DNA of 13,882 nt from Planctomycetaceae bacterium (GTDB lineage Bacteria; Planctomycetota; Planctomycetia; Pirellulales; JAEUIK01): positions 1 to 13,882 of the forward strand of contig JAEUIK010000018.1 in NCBI GenBank assembly GCA_016793185.1, given 5' to 3'. Under the pieces are notes generated by a model that made no database searches, was not told the DNA's origin, and saw nothing but the letters and a program-made list of their open reading frames with translations. Each line of letters starts with the position of its first letter. Within the stretch, counting starts at the first letter, position 1. The position numbers were made by a program, and so were the translations under genes. Below, one piece after another: positions 7,278 to 13,882 of the stretch.

Positions 7278-9074
7278 TTGATTCGCCCCCCCCTGCTCCG
7301 TCTCGTCGCCTGGATGCTTCTCCTCTTCGCGGCTCGCGCTGCCGCCGCCGAACCGGCCGAGCAGCTCCAGCAGCTCTTCGACGACGCCTGGCAGTTCCAG
7401 TTGCGCGAGGATCCGCTGTTTGCCACCTTTGCCGGCGACCACCGCTACAACGACCGGCTCCCCGATGTGTCGCTCGCAGCTCAGAGCCGCCAGCACGAAG
7501 GCGACCGCGCCTTTCTCGCGCGCTTGCTGGAGATCCCGCGCGATCAGCTCGCCCCGGCCGAGCAGGTCAACTACGACATCTTCGCGCGGCTCAAGCGCGA
7601 CCAGATCGCCGAGTACGAGTTCGAGAGCTACCTGATGCCGATCACGGGGCGGACGGGCTTTCATATCTCGTTTCCCGAGCTGGCCCGCGAAGTCCCGCTG
7701 GTCACCGTGCGCGACTATGAGAACTACATCGCCCGGCTGAACGCCTTCGGCAAGTACGCCGACCAGCACATCGACTTGATGCGGCGGGGTCTCGACCGCG
7801 GCTTTGTGCTGCCCGCCGACGTGCTTCGCGGCTATGCCGATCCCCTGCTCGGGAACATTGTCGAGGATCCCCACCAGAGCCTGTTGTACGAGCCGCTGGT
7901 CGACTTCCCGCCGCACGTCGGCGCGGCCGATCAGGAACGCCTGCGGAAGGCGGGCGCCGAGGCCATCGCCGGGGTTGTCGTTCCCGCTTACAAGCGGTTC
8001 TATCAGTTCATGACCGACGAGTACGTGCCGCAAGCCCGCACGCAGGTCGGCGCTTCGGCGCTCCCCAATGGCCGCGCGTTCTATCGCCACCGGGTCAAGC
8101 ACTACACGACGCTCCCGCTGGAGCCGCAGGAAGTCCACGACATCGGCCAGGCCGAGGTGAAACGGATTCGCGCAGAGATGGACGCGATCATCAAGCGCGT
8201 CGGCTTCGAAGGGGACTTCGCCAAGTTCGTCGAGCACCTGCGGACCGATCCCAAGTTCTACGCCGCGACCCCCGAGCAACTGCTCAAGGAAACGAGCCTC
8301 GTCCTCAAGCGGATGGATGGCGAGCTCCCCAAGCTCTTCAAGACGCTCCCGCGCACGCCTTATGGCATTCGCGAAGTGCCGGCCTACATCGCCTCGCAGA
8401 CCACGACCGCCTACTATCAACCCCCCGCGGGCGACGGCACCCGCGCCGGCTATTACTACGTGAACACGTCGAACCTCAAGAGCCGGCCTTTGTACGAGAT
8501 CGAAGCCCTTTCGCTGCACGAGGCCGTGCCGGGGCACCATTTGCAGATCGCGCTGCAACAGGAGCTGACCGGCATGCCCCAGTTCCGCCGCTTCGCCGGG
8601 TTCACCGCCTTCGTCGAGGGGTGGGGACTCTATGCCGAGCGGTTAGGACTCGAGTCGGGCTTTTACGAAGATCCTTACCGCGACTTCGGCCGACTGAGCT
8701 ACGAGATGTGGCGCGCCTGCCGGCTGGTGGTCGATACCGGCATGCACTACCTCGGCTGGACGCGGCAGCAGGCGATCGACTTCATGGCCGAGAACTCGGC
8801 CCTGACCCTGCACAACATCACGACCGAAGTCGACCGCTACATCGGCTGGCCGGGCCAGGCCCTGGCCTACAAGATCGGGGAGCTGACCATCCGCCAGCAG
8901 CGCGAGCTGGCCGAAAAGGAACTCGGCGACAAGTTCGACGTCCGCGAGTTCCACGACGTGGTCCTCGGCTCCGGCGGCGTCCCACTGGACGTGCTGGGAG
9001 CGAACGTCAAGGCGTGGATGGATCGGGAGAAGTCCGCGGAGAAGCAGGCTGAGACCGCAGGTTCACCTCGGTAA
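7278..9074 (+). CDS. Exported DUF885 family zinc metallopeptidase-like protein
   Basis: A 598-aa protein of the DUF885 family. The TTG at 7278 is chosen as start because a strong AAGGAGAG lies just upstream and the product then begins with a clean signal peptide (MIRPPLLRLVAWMLLLFAAR, cleavage after the AAAA that precedes EPAEQ); a GTG at 7242 would bury the signal. The mature protein starts with LQQLFDDAWQFQLREDPLFATFAG, the usual DUF885 opening. The metal-binding signature HEAVPGHHLQ (H414, E415, H420) and a downstream acidic motif FVEGWGLYAERLG match the HExxxGH arrangement of this family, believed to be zinc-dependent peptidases. The length is normal for the family. Predicted location is the periplasm or an internal exoplasmic compartment. 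It has no frameshift or missing motif. Confidence 0.92.
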   Translation: MIRPPLLRLVAWMLLLFAARAAAAEPAEQLQQLFDDAWQFQLREDPLFATFAGDHRYNDRLPDVSLAAQSRQHEGDRAFLARLLEIPRDQLAPAEQVNYDIFARLKRDQIAEYEFESYLMPITGRTGFHISFPELAREVPLVTVRDYENYIARLNAFGKYADQHIDLMRRGLDRGFVLPADVLRGYADPLLGNIVEDPHQSLLYEPLVDFPPHVGAADQERLRKAGAEAIAGVVVPAYKRFYQFMTDEYVPQARTQVGASALPNGRAFYRHRVKHYTTLPLEPQEVHDIGQAEVKRIRAEMDAIIKRVGFEGDFAKFVEHLRTDPKFYAATPEQLLKETSLVLKRMDGELPKLFKTLPRTPYGIREVPAYIASQTTTAYYQPPAGDGTRAGYYYVNTSNLKSRPLYEIEALSLHEAVPGHHLQIALQQELTGMPQFRRFAGFTAFVEGWGLYAERLGLESGFYEDPYRDFGRLSYEMWRACRLVVDTGMHYLGWTRQQAIDFMAENSALTLHNITTEVDRYIGWPGQALAYKIGELTIRQQRELAEKELGDKFDVREFHDVVLGSGGVPLDVLGANVKAWMDREKSAEKQAETAGSPR

Positions 9075-9137
9075 CCCTCTGACCTGCTTGACTGTCCTTG
9101 CGGGTCGCTTGAACTCGCGGGGCAGCCACACCGAAAC

Positions 9138-9171
9138 AAAAAAGGTCGCCCTGACCGAAGTCACGGCGACC
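9138..9171 (-). terminator. Rho-independent terminator of the tracrRNA candidate
   Basis: On the minus strand GGTCGCC pairs with GGCGACC (7 bp), then one G/G mismatch, then TGAC/GTCA closed by a TTCG loop (cUUCGg tetraloop), followed directly by six T residues (9143-9138). This is the clearest intrinsic terminator in the window and fixes both the direction and the 3' end of the small RNA. It also faces the 3' end of the DUF885 gene. Confidence 0.88.
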
Positions 9172-9268
9172 GGTTGTGCAGAGCGCTGGGCCCGAGGGTC
9201 AGCGTTGCACAGTGCCTGCGAATTCTTTTCTTGTTACGAAAAGGCGCAGGCGGCGATTGGCTACACTC
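9138..9268 (-). ncRNA. Candidate tracrRNA, antisense to the cas9 upstream region
   Basis: Read on the minus strand, an RNA of about 131 nt beginning near 9268 and ending in the T run 9143-9138. Its parts, in order: a leader of about 17 nt (9268-9252); hairpin A (9251-9214), arms GCCTGCG/CGCAGGC and CTTTTC/GAAAAG separated by a 1x4 internal loop (C against AATT) with a 7-nt apical loop; a 2-nt linker; hairpin B (9211-9175), TGTGCA/TGCACA then CGCTG/CAGCG with a 1x3 internal loop; a 3-nt linker; terminator hairpin C. Order and spacing (bulged duplex, stem-loop 1, stem-loop 2, T tail) mirror the known Neisseria-type II-C guide RNA scaffold. The anti-repeat is probably within hairpin A, but it cannot be confirmed because no CRISPR repeat lies in the window. 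The location, divergent and just upstream of cas9, is common for type II-C tracrRNAs. Confidence 0.72.
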
Positions 9269-9282
9269 CCAGTATTGTGTAG
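9261..9282. promoter_or_regulatory. Inverted repeat over the tracrRNA -10 region
   Basis: CTACAC (9261-9266) and GTGTAG (9277-9282) form a perfect 6-bp inverted repeat with a 10-base spacer, about one helical turn of centre-to-centre geometry plus. It covers the -10 box and start point of the tracrRNA candidate and lies 51-72 bases upstream of the cas9 ATG. It could be an operator for a dimeric regulator or a 5'-leader hairpin of the cas9 transcript; the sequence alone does not decide. Confidence 0.4.
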
Positions 9283-9303
9283 AACCCGTCGGGCACTTGT
9301 CAA
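9274..9303 (-). promoter_or_regulatory. Promoter of the tracrRNA candidate
   Basis: On the minus strand a perfect -35 TTGACA (9303-9298), an 18-base spacer, and a -10 CACAAT (9279-9274, 4 of 6 consensus). Start of transcription is predicted at G9268 or A9267, which places the terminator about 130 nt downstream. The -10 box lies inside an inverted repeat (9261-9282). Confidence 0.62.
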
Positions 9304-9332
9304 GCATTTGGCCAAGTAAGTGGGGCGCGAAA

Positions 9333-12300
9333 ATGTCAGAGTATGTGCTAGGGCTCGACCTCGGCCCGAACAGTATCGGGTGGGCGATCGTCGACGAATC
9401 TGAATCGGACCCTCAGGACCGACTTGTCGACATGGGGGTACGCGTGTTCCCCGAGGGTGTGGACGCGTTCGACACTGCCAAGGAACGATCTAGAAATGAG
9501 GACCGACGCATAGCTCGTGGTATGCGACGGCAAGTTCGGCGGCGTGCGCGCCGAAAACGACTTCTCCGAGAGGCGCTCATCTCGGTCGGTATGTGGCCGG
9601 CTGAAACCGCCGAGCAGGAGACGCTCTTGGCCCTCAATCCATATGAACTACGTCGCCGGGGTGTCAGCGAGCGGCTCGAGCTTCACGAGTTCGGACGTGT
9701 GCTCTTGCACCTCAATCAGCGACGCGGGTTTCTCTCGAACAAGAAAAAAGATCGTGGCGATCCCGAGGCCAGCAAAATGCTGGCCGAGGTCAAGCACAAT
9801 GAGGAATTGGTGTCGTCCGAGGGACTTGCCACTATTGGCGAACTGTTGGCACAGCGGAACTCTACGCTGGATCACCGCAACCGACGCGACGATGATCACG
9901 TCCGCAATCGTCATCTCTCGCGCAAGCAACTGGTCGATGAGTTTCGCGTCCTTTGGTCGAAGCAGTCCGAATTCCACCCGCAGGTCCTGACAGACCGCCT
10001 GCGCGATGGAGTTATCGGCGCAACAACGGAGCCGCGAAAATCAATCCCGCGTTGGGATGCGCGTCGCAAGGGACTGTCAGACTGCGAGTCTTTCGGCATC
10101 TTTGGGCTTATCTTCTTTCAGCGGCGAATGTACTGGCCAAAGTCGGTCATCGGCCTCTGTGAACTCGAATCCAAAGAGAAGCGGTGCCCGAAAGGGGATC
10201 GCCGCACCGAGCGCTTTCGGGTGCTGCAGGAAATCAATAACCTGAGGTACATCAGTCCAGATGATGGGCAAGACTACGCACTGAATCCGGAACAACGGGC
10301 ACTGCTTCTGGACCTGCTAGCTGGCAAGGACAAAGTGACGTTCGACCAGATCCGCAGGAAGTTTGGCTTCCTCGACTCGGTCCGGTTCAACCTGGAGCGC
10401 GGTAAGCGCGCCGGAATCAAAGGATTCGCAATCGACCACGCAATCGCCAAAGCCATCGGAAAATCCTGGCACGCTCGCGACGAGGGTGAGAAAACCCGGA
10501 TCGTCCAACTCCTGCTCGACCAGGAGTGCGAAGAGACCACCGTAGCCGACCAGCTCGCGGCCGATTACGGCTTCAGCAGCGAAGATATCCTGGCGCTGCT
10601 GGAAGTTGATCTCCCGCCCGGATACGGCAGCCTTTCGCTGAAAGCAATCGAGAAGCTTCTGCCCCACCTGGAGCGTGGACTGGTCTATCAGTCCCAGAGT
10701 GACCCCGAGCTGAGCGCGCTGCACGCTGCTGGCTATTTGCGACGCGATGAACTGCAACGGCGTCTCTTCGACCGTTTGCCCGATCTCAGCCGCATGCGCC
10801 TAGGCGACTCCCGCCTCGGCGAGATTCCCAATCCCGTTGTGCGGCGAGCGCTGGTTGAGCTCCGGAAGGTTGTGAATGCGATTGTCGCCAAGTACGGCCG
10901 GCCCGCTGCCGTCCACGTCGAGATGGCGCGCGACGTGCAGGTTGGATCCGAACGCCGCCGCGAGATCGCTGCGCGAATGCGCGCTCGCGAAGCCGACCGC
11001 GAGCGCGCCGCTGACGCCATACGCAAGCTGGGGCTAGCGGCTCGCCGCGACGGGGTGAACAAGTACTTGATTTGGCAAGAACAGGGGCACGAGTGTGTCT
11101 ACTGCGGCAAGCCCATCAGTCAAAGCCAGCTCTTCGGAGGCGAGGTCGAAGTCGACCACATTCTCCCTTATTCGCGCTGCCTGGATGATTCGCAAATGAA
11201 CAAGGTTGTCGGTCATGTCGAATGCAATCGCGACAAGGGCAACCGCACCCCCTACGAGTGGCTTGCCGCGGGCTCACCCGAGCGCTATGCGGCCGTCTGC
11301 CAGAGGGCGGTTGCGCTGTTGCAGAAAGGTGCAATGCCCTACCCGAAGTACAAGCGATTCCTGCAGAAAGAATTGGACCTCGATAAGTTCATTGCCCGCC
11401 AGCTTACCGACACCGGCTACATCACGCGCGCGACAGTTGAGTATTTGCGGCTCTTGTTCGAGAAGGAGCACGCCGTCCTCGGGTTAAAAGGACAACTCAC
11501 TGCGGAGCTCCGCTGGCAGTGGGGGCTGAACACGATCCTTCAGGAACTTCCCGACAGTCCGGCGTGGAGCGAGCAGGCTGAACTCACGGCGGGGGAGAAG
11601 AATCGGGCCGACCATCGGCACCATGCCATTGACGCCCTCGTGGTGGCACTAACGAATCGCAGCCGACTCTACAAGCTCTCCGAGCTCGTTCGGCGAGGAG
11701 GTGCTCGCACGCACGGCGAGGTGCTGATTGATCCGTGGCCTGATTTTCGTGAATCGGTTGCCCGGCGCGTGCGCGAAATCAAGGTCTCGCATCGTCCCGA
11801 ACGCAAGGTTCGTGGCGCACTACATGAAGAAACGCTCTACGGGGTCACGCCCGTTCCCGGAGAATGGGTATCGCGCAAGAGGGTCGAGGATCTTTCTTCG
11901 GCGGAAGTTGAACGGATCCGCGATCCGGGAATCAAGCGCATCGTTCTGCAGAGACTCTCCGAACGAGGTATCCACTTCGGCCGGGGGGCAAAACCCGATT
12001 CCAAGAAAATGCGCGAAGCGCTGTCCAATCCTCCGCTCGCCATGCCGTCGGGTGTTCCGATTAAGAAGGTCCGGCTTGTCAAACAGGAACTGACTATTCA
12101 ACCGCTCCGCGACAGCCACCAAGATCAAGCGTATGTCAAGCCAGGCTCAACACACCACCTCTGCATCTTCGAGTACGAGGAGCGCGGAAAGAGGAAACGC
12201 GAGGCGACATTTGTGACCATGCTCGAGGCTGCTAAACGACTGAAGCGCGGCGAGCCTGCAATCTGCCGCATGCACCCCACGAAGCCCCATGCAGTGTTCA

Positions 12301-12527
12301 TCATGTCCCTATCCAGCCGTGAGATGGTTTTGGCTACCTGGCAGGGAGAACAAAAGTTACTAGTGTTCAAGACGGCGGCCTCGACGCAGGGGCAAATCTA
12401 CTTTGCCGAACACACCGACGCGCGTCGCAGCAGCGAACAGCGCAAGCTGGTGGCATCAGCCAATTCATTGGACGCACGCAAGGTTGTTGTCGATAACCTC
12501 GGAAAGATTCGGTGGGCGAACGACTAG
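9333..12527 (+). CDS. cas9: Cas9, compact RNA-guided DNA endonuclease, type II (II-C-like)
   Basis: A 1064-aa Cas9, the effector that uses crRNA:tracrRNA to cut DNA. Order of parts: RuvC-I with D9 in LGLDLGPNSIGWAI; Arg-rich bridge helix at about 52-80; helical recognition lobe to about 500; RuvC-II with E530 in VHVEMARD; HNH domain with ECVYCGK (C588, C591), VEVDHILPYSR (D608, H609) and VECNRDKGN (N632); RuvC-III with H764 and D767 in HRHHAIDALVVAL; then the WED and PAM-interacting region, ending in KVVVDNLGKIRWAND. All catalytic residues are present, so both nuclease sites should be active. The size and the CxxC in HNH fit subtype II-C. The ATG at 9333 is chosen because RuvC-I starts 4 residues later; the frame is open upstream but would run through the tracrRNA. 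The ribosome binding site is weak (GTGGGG). Base composition looks less GC-extreme than upstream genes, consistent with transfer. cas1 follows after 127 bases. Confidence 0.97.
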   Translation: MSEYVLGLDLGPNSIGWAIVDESESDPQDRLVDMGVRVFPEGVDAFDTAKERSRNEDRRIARGMRRQVRRRARRKRLLREALISVGMWPAETAEQETLLALNPYELRRRGVSERLELHEFGRVLLHLNQRRGFLSNKKKDRGDPEASKMLAEVKHNEELVSSEGLATIGELLAQRNSTLDHRNRRDDDHVRNRHLSRKQLVDEFRVLWSKQSEFHPQVLTDRLRDGVIGATTEPRKSIPRWDARRKGLSDCESFGIFGLIFFQRRMYWPKSVIGLCELESKEKRCPKGDRRTERFRVLQEINNLRYISPDDGQDYALNPEQRALLLDLLAGKDKVTFDQIRRKFGFLDSVRFNLERGKRAGIKGFAIDHAIAKAIGKSWHARDEGEKTRIVQLLLDQECEETTVADQLAADYGFSSEDILALLEVDLPPGYGSLSLKAIEKLLPHLERGLVYQSQSDPELSALHAAGYLRRDELQRRLFDRLPDLSRMRLGDSRLGEIPNPVVRRALVELRKVVNAIVAKYGRPAAVHVEMARDVQVGSERRREIAARMRAREADRERAADAIRKLGLAARRDGVNKYLIWQEQGHECVYCGKPISQSQLFGGEVEVDHILPYSRCLDDSQMNKVVGHVECNRDKGNRTPYEWLAAGSPERYAAVCQRAVALLQKGAMPYPKYKRFLQKELDLDKFIARQLTDTGYITRATVEYLRLLFEKEHAVLGLKGQLTAELRWQWGLNTILQELPDSPAWSEQAELTAGEKNRADHRHHAIDALVVALTNRSRLYKLSELVRRGGARTHGEVLIDPWPDFRESVARRVREIKVSHRPERKVRGALHEETLYGVTPVPGEWVSRKRVEDLSSAEVERIRDPGIKRIVLQRLSERGIHFGRGAKPDSKKMREALSNPPLAMPSGVPIKKVRLVKQELTIQPLRDSHQDQAYVKPGSTHHLCIFEYEERGKRKREATFVTMLEAAKRLKRGEPAICRMHPTKPHAVFIMSLSSREMVLATWQGEQKLLVFKTAASTQGQIYFAEHTDARRSSEQRKLVASANSLDARKVVVDNLGKIRWAND

Positions 12528-12578
12528 CTAACTTCTGAACATTTGTCGATTACCACTCGGAGATCCCGCGAACTAGAG

Positions 12579-12597
12579 TTGAACCAGAGCGGTTCAA
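12579..12597. repeat. Inverted repeat between cas9 and cas1
   Basis: TTGAACC, 5-base loop, GGTTCAA: a perfect 7-bp hairpin in the 127-base gap. It has no T tract, so it is not a typical terminator; it might pause or process the cas9-cas1 transcript or be an operator. A second small palindrome (ATCCG-cca-CGGAT, 12613-12625) follows before the cas1 ribosome binding site. Confidence 0.4.
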
Positions 12598-12654
12598 GCC
12601 GCGCCAATTCCGATCCGCCACGGATGGGCCCAATTGCCTGCCGGAGGCTGAATC

Positions 12655-13578
12655 GTGATCAAGCGCACGGTCGAGATCTCACGCGAACCTGCCCACCTAG
12701 CGCTCCGCAACGAGCAGCTCGTGCTCCAACGCGCAGGAGAGGTGATCGGTCAGATTCCCTGCGAAGATCTCGGTGTCGTCGTCGTCGATCACCCGCAAAC
12801 GACCTATTCGCACGCCGCGCTGGCTAAGTTGGCTGAGTGCGGCGCGGCCGTGGTTCTCTGCGGACGTGACCACCTTCCAGCAGCGCTGATCCTGCCGCTC
12901 GCGGATCATTCACGGGTCGTCTGGCGATTGCACGACCAGATACAGGTCAGCCGCCCCCTGGCCAAGCAACTCTGGAAACAGCTAGTCGCGGCAAAGATTC
13001 GGGCCCAGGCCCGAAATATCGACGGCGCCCTGCCCGCACATCGCAAGCTCCTTGCCCTAGCGCGCGAAGTTGGCTCTGGGGACCCTAAGAATGTCGAAGC
13101 CCAAGCGGCAAGGCTTTACTGGCAATGGTGGCTGGCTACGAATGACGAAGACCGGCTTGATGTGTTTCGGCGCGATCCGGACGGTCAAGACCTGAATGCA
13201 TTCCTGAACTATGGCTACGCGATTCTCCGCGCGGCAGTCGGACGTGCGATCGTGGCTGCAGGCCTGCACCCTAGTCTTGGCATACACCATCGACACCGCG
13301 CTAATGCGTTCTGTTTGGCGGACGACCTGATGGAGCCGTTTCGGCCCTTGGTCGATGACCGTGTCCGCGAGATGCACCGTCAGGGGCACGAGGAGCTCAC
13401 ACAGCCTGCGAAAGCCGAGCTCCTCGATTTGTTGACATGCCCGATGTGTCTTGACGATCAGCAGGGACCGCTGATGGTCATGCTGCACCGGCTCACCGCC
13501 TCGTTAGTGCGCTGCTATGCAGGCGAAGCGAAGCGCCTGGAGATTCCAATTCCGTGCGAATCACCGGATACCGACTGA
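12655..13578 (+). CDS. cas1: Cas1, CRISPR spacer-acquisition integrase (type II)
   Basis: A 307-aa Cas1, the metal-dependent integrase that with Cas2 inserts new spacers into the CRISPR array. The N-terminal beta domain (ISREPAHLALRNEQLVLQR, GVVVVDHPQTTYSHAALAKL) matches type II Cas1. The C-terminal helical domain holds the metal-binding residues: E148 in NVEAQAARLYWQW, H211/H212 in SLGIHHRHR, and D223/D224 in LADDLMEPFRPLVD. The phrase NAFxLADDLMEPFRP is strongly typical of type II Cas1. The GTG at 12655 is chosen for GGAGG 7 bases upstream. Its end overlaps the start of cas2, indicating translational coupling in a cas9-cas1-cas2 operon. Confidence 0.97.
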   Translation: MIKRTVEISREPAHLALRNEQLVLQRAGEVIGQIPCEDLGVVVVDHPQTTYSHAALAKLAECGAAVVLCGRDHLPAALILPLADHSRVVWRLHDQIQVSRPLAKQLWKQLVAAKIRAQARNIDGALPAHRKLLALAREVGSGDPKNVEAQAARLYWQWWLATNDEDRLDVFRRDPDGQDLNAFLNYGYAILRAAVGRAIVAAGLHPSLGIHHRHRANAFCLADDLMEPFRPLVDDRVREMHRQGHEELTQPAKAELLDLLTCPMCLDDQQGPLMVMLHRLTASLVRCYAGEAKRLEIPIPCESPDTD

Positions 13579-13882
13579 TGTGGGTTCTGGCGATGTTCGA
13601 CCTGCCGACCGATACCAAGCAGGCCCGGCGGGAGTACGCGCTCTTCCGCAAGACGCTGCTAGCCGACGGCTTTACGCAAATGCAGTACTCGGTGTACGCT
13701 CGCCCTTGCCCGAGCCAGGAAAACGCGGACGTCCACGTGGCACGGGTCGAGCGGCACCTGCCTCCGGATGGAGAGGTGCGAGTGCTGGTCATCACCGATA
13801 AGCAATTCGAGCGGATGCGAGTTTTCTGGGGAAAAGTGCGCCGAAGTCCGGAAAAAGCTCCTTGCCAACTCAATCTATTCTA
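13554..13882 (+). CDS. cas2: Cas2, CRISPR adaptation protein (runs to window end)
   Basis: About 109 residues are visible, a full-length Cas2. The ferredoxin-like fold opens with YRLMWVLAMFDLPTDT, where the conserved Asp of strand 1 is seen, then FRKTLLADGFTQMQYSVYARPC and VRVLVITDKQFERM. The product ends CQLNLF followed by the bases TA, which almost surely begin the stop codon; QLxLF is a frequent Cas2 C-terminus. Start: a GTG at 13554 (overlapping cas1 by 25 bases, with GGAG about 11 bases upstream) keeps the RITGYRLMW segment that related type II Cas2 proteins have; an ATG at 13578 (TGATG overlap with the cas1 stop) is the alternative. Cas2 forms the dimer core of the Cas1-Cas2 integrase. 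The CRISPR array is expected downstream. Confidence 0.93.
   Translation, partial: MRITGYRLMWVLAMFDLPTDTKQARREYALFRKTLLADGFTQMQYSVYARPCPSQENADVHVARVERHLPPDGEVRVLVITDKQFERMRVFWGKVRRSPEKAPCQLNLF

Noticed and set aside
7206..8558. 450-codon minus-strand open frame opposite the DUF885 gene
   Set aside because: Antisense shadow; the plus strand carries the signal peptide and HExxxGHH motif.
9175..9251. Plus-strand reading of the tracrRNA hairpins as a terminator or small RNA
   Set aside because: On the plus strand no hairpin is directly followed by a T run, whereas the minus strand has a textbook terminator and a TTGACA promoter.
9174..9332. N-terminal extension of cas9 upstream of the ATG at 9333
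   Set aside because: The extra 53 residues have no similarity to Cas9, the RuvC-I strand normally sits at the extreme N-terminus, and the DNA is better explained as tracrRNA and its promoter.
12923..12930. GGCGATTG in cas1 matching the tracrRNA leader, as a self-target
   Set aside because: Only 8 bases match, which is expected by chance in a window of this size, and it is in a coding region rather than a cas promoter.
1..13882. CRISPR array inside the window
   Set aside because: I found no series of regularly spaced repeats of 24-40 bases on either strand.

Overview
The window is high-GC, densely coded bacterial chromosome. Its mix of genes suggests a planctomycete, perhaps Pirellulales-like: a divergent LysA with a YAQKACSN lysine motif, a stand-alone 2x[4Fe-4S] protein, a secreted DUF885 metallopeptidase, and CACGAAGG-type intergenic repeats. 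This placement is an inference from gene style, not from a marker gene.

Layout. Bases 1-102 are the 3' end of an unrecognised gene. A palindrome-rich intergenic stretch (103-356) follows, then an SDR oxidoreductase on the minus strand (357-1124). A divergent spacer separates it from a LysA-type PLP decarboxylase on the plus strand (1476-2750). Next comes a ferredoxin-like double-cluster Fe-S protein (3000-3395) with a good sigma-70-type promoter. Two minus-strand genes follow: a calcineurin-like phosphoesterase (4500-6005) whose 3' end overlaps by about 100 bp the start of an alpha/beta-hydrolase gene (3455-4600). A roughly 590-bp divergent spacer leads to two plus-strand genes for exported proteins: a small NTF2-like protein (6598-7107) and a DUF885 HExxxGHH metallopeptidase (7278-9074).

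The last third is a type II CRISPR-Cas locus: cas9 (9333-12527, 1064 aa, all four RuvC/HNH catalytic motifs intact), cas1 (12655-13578) and cas2 (from 13554, cut by the window end probably one base short of its stop). In the cas9 upstream region, on the opposite strand, I find a strong tracrRNA candidate. It has a TTGACA/CACAAT promoter, then three abutting hairpins, the last being a classic terminator with a cUUCGg loop and a six-T tail ending at 9138. The compact Cas9 and the divergent tracrRNA fit subtype II-C, but csn2 or cas4 would lie beyond the window and cannot be excluded. No CRISPR array is present; it is probably just downstream of cas2.

How they work together: Cas1-Cas2 acquire spacers. 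The antisense small RNA would pair with crRNA repeats and load Cas9. The first hairpin of that RNA folds like a ready-made repeat:anti-repeat duplex preceded by a leader of about 17 nt, so the transcript resembles a natural single-guide RNA. This is the most interesting structure in the window. The housekeeping genes upstream have no evident link with the CRISPR locus.
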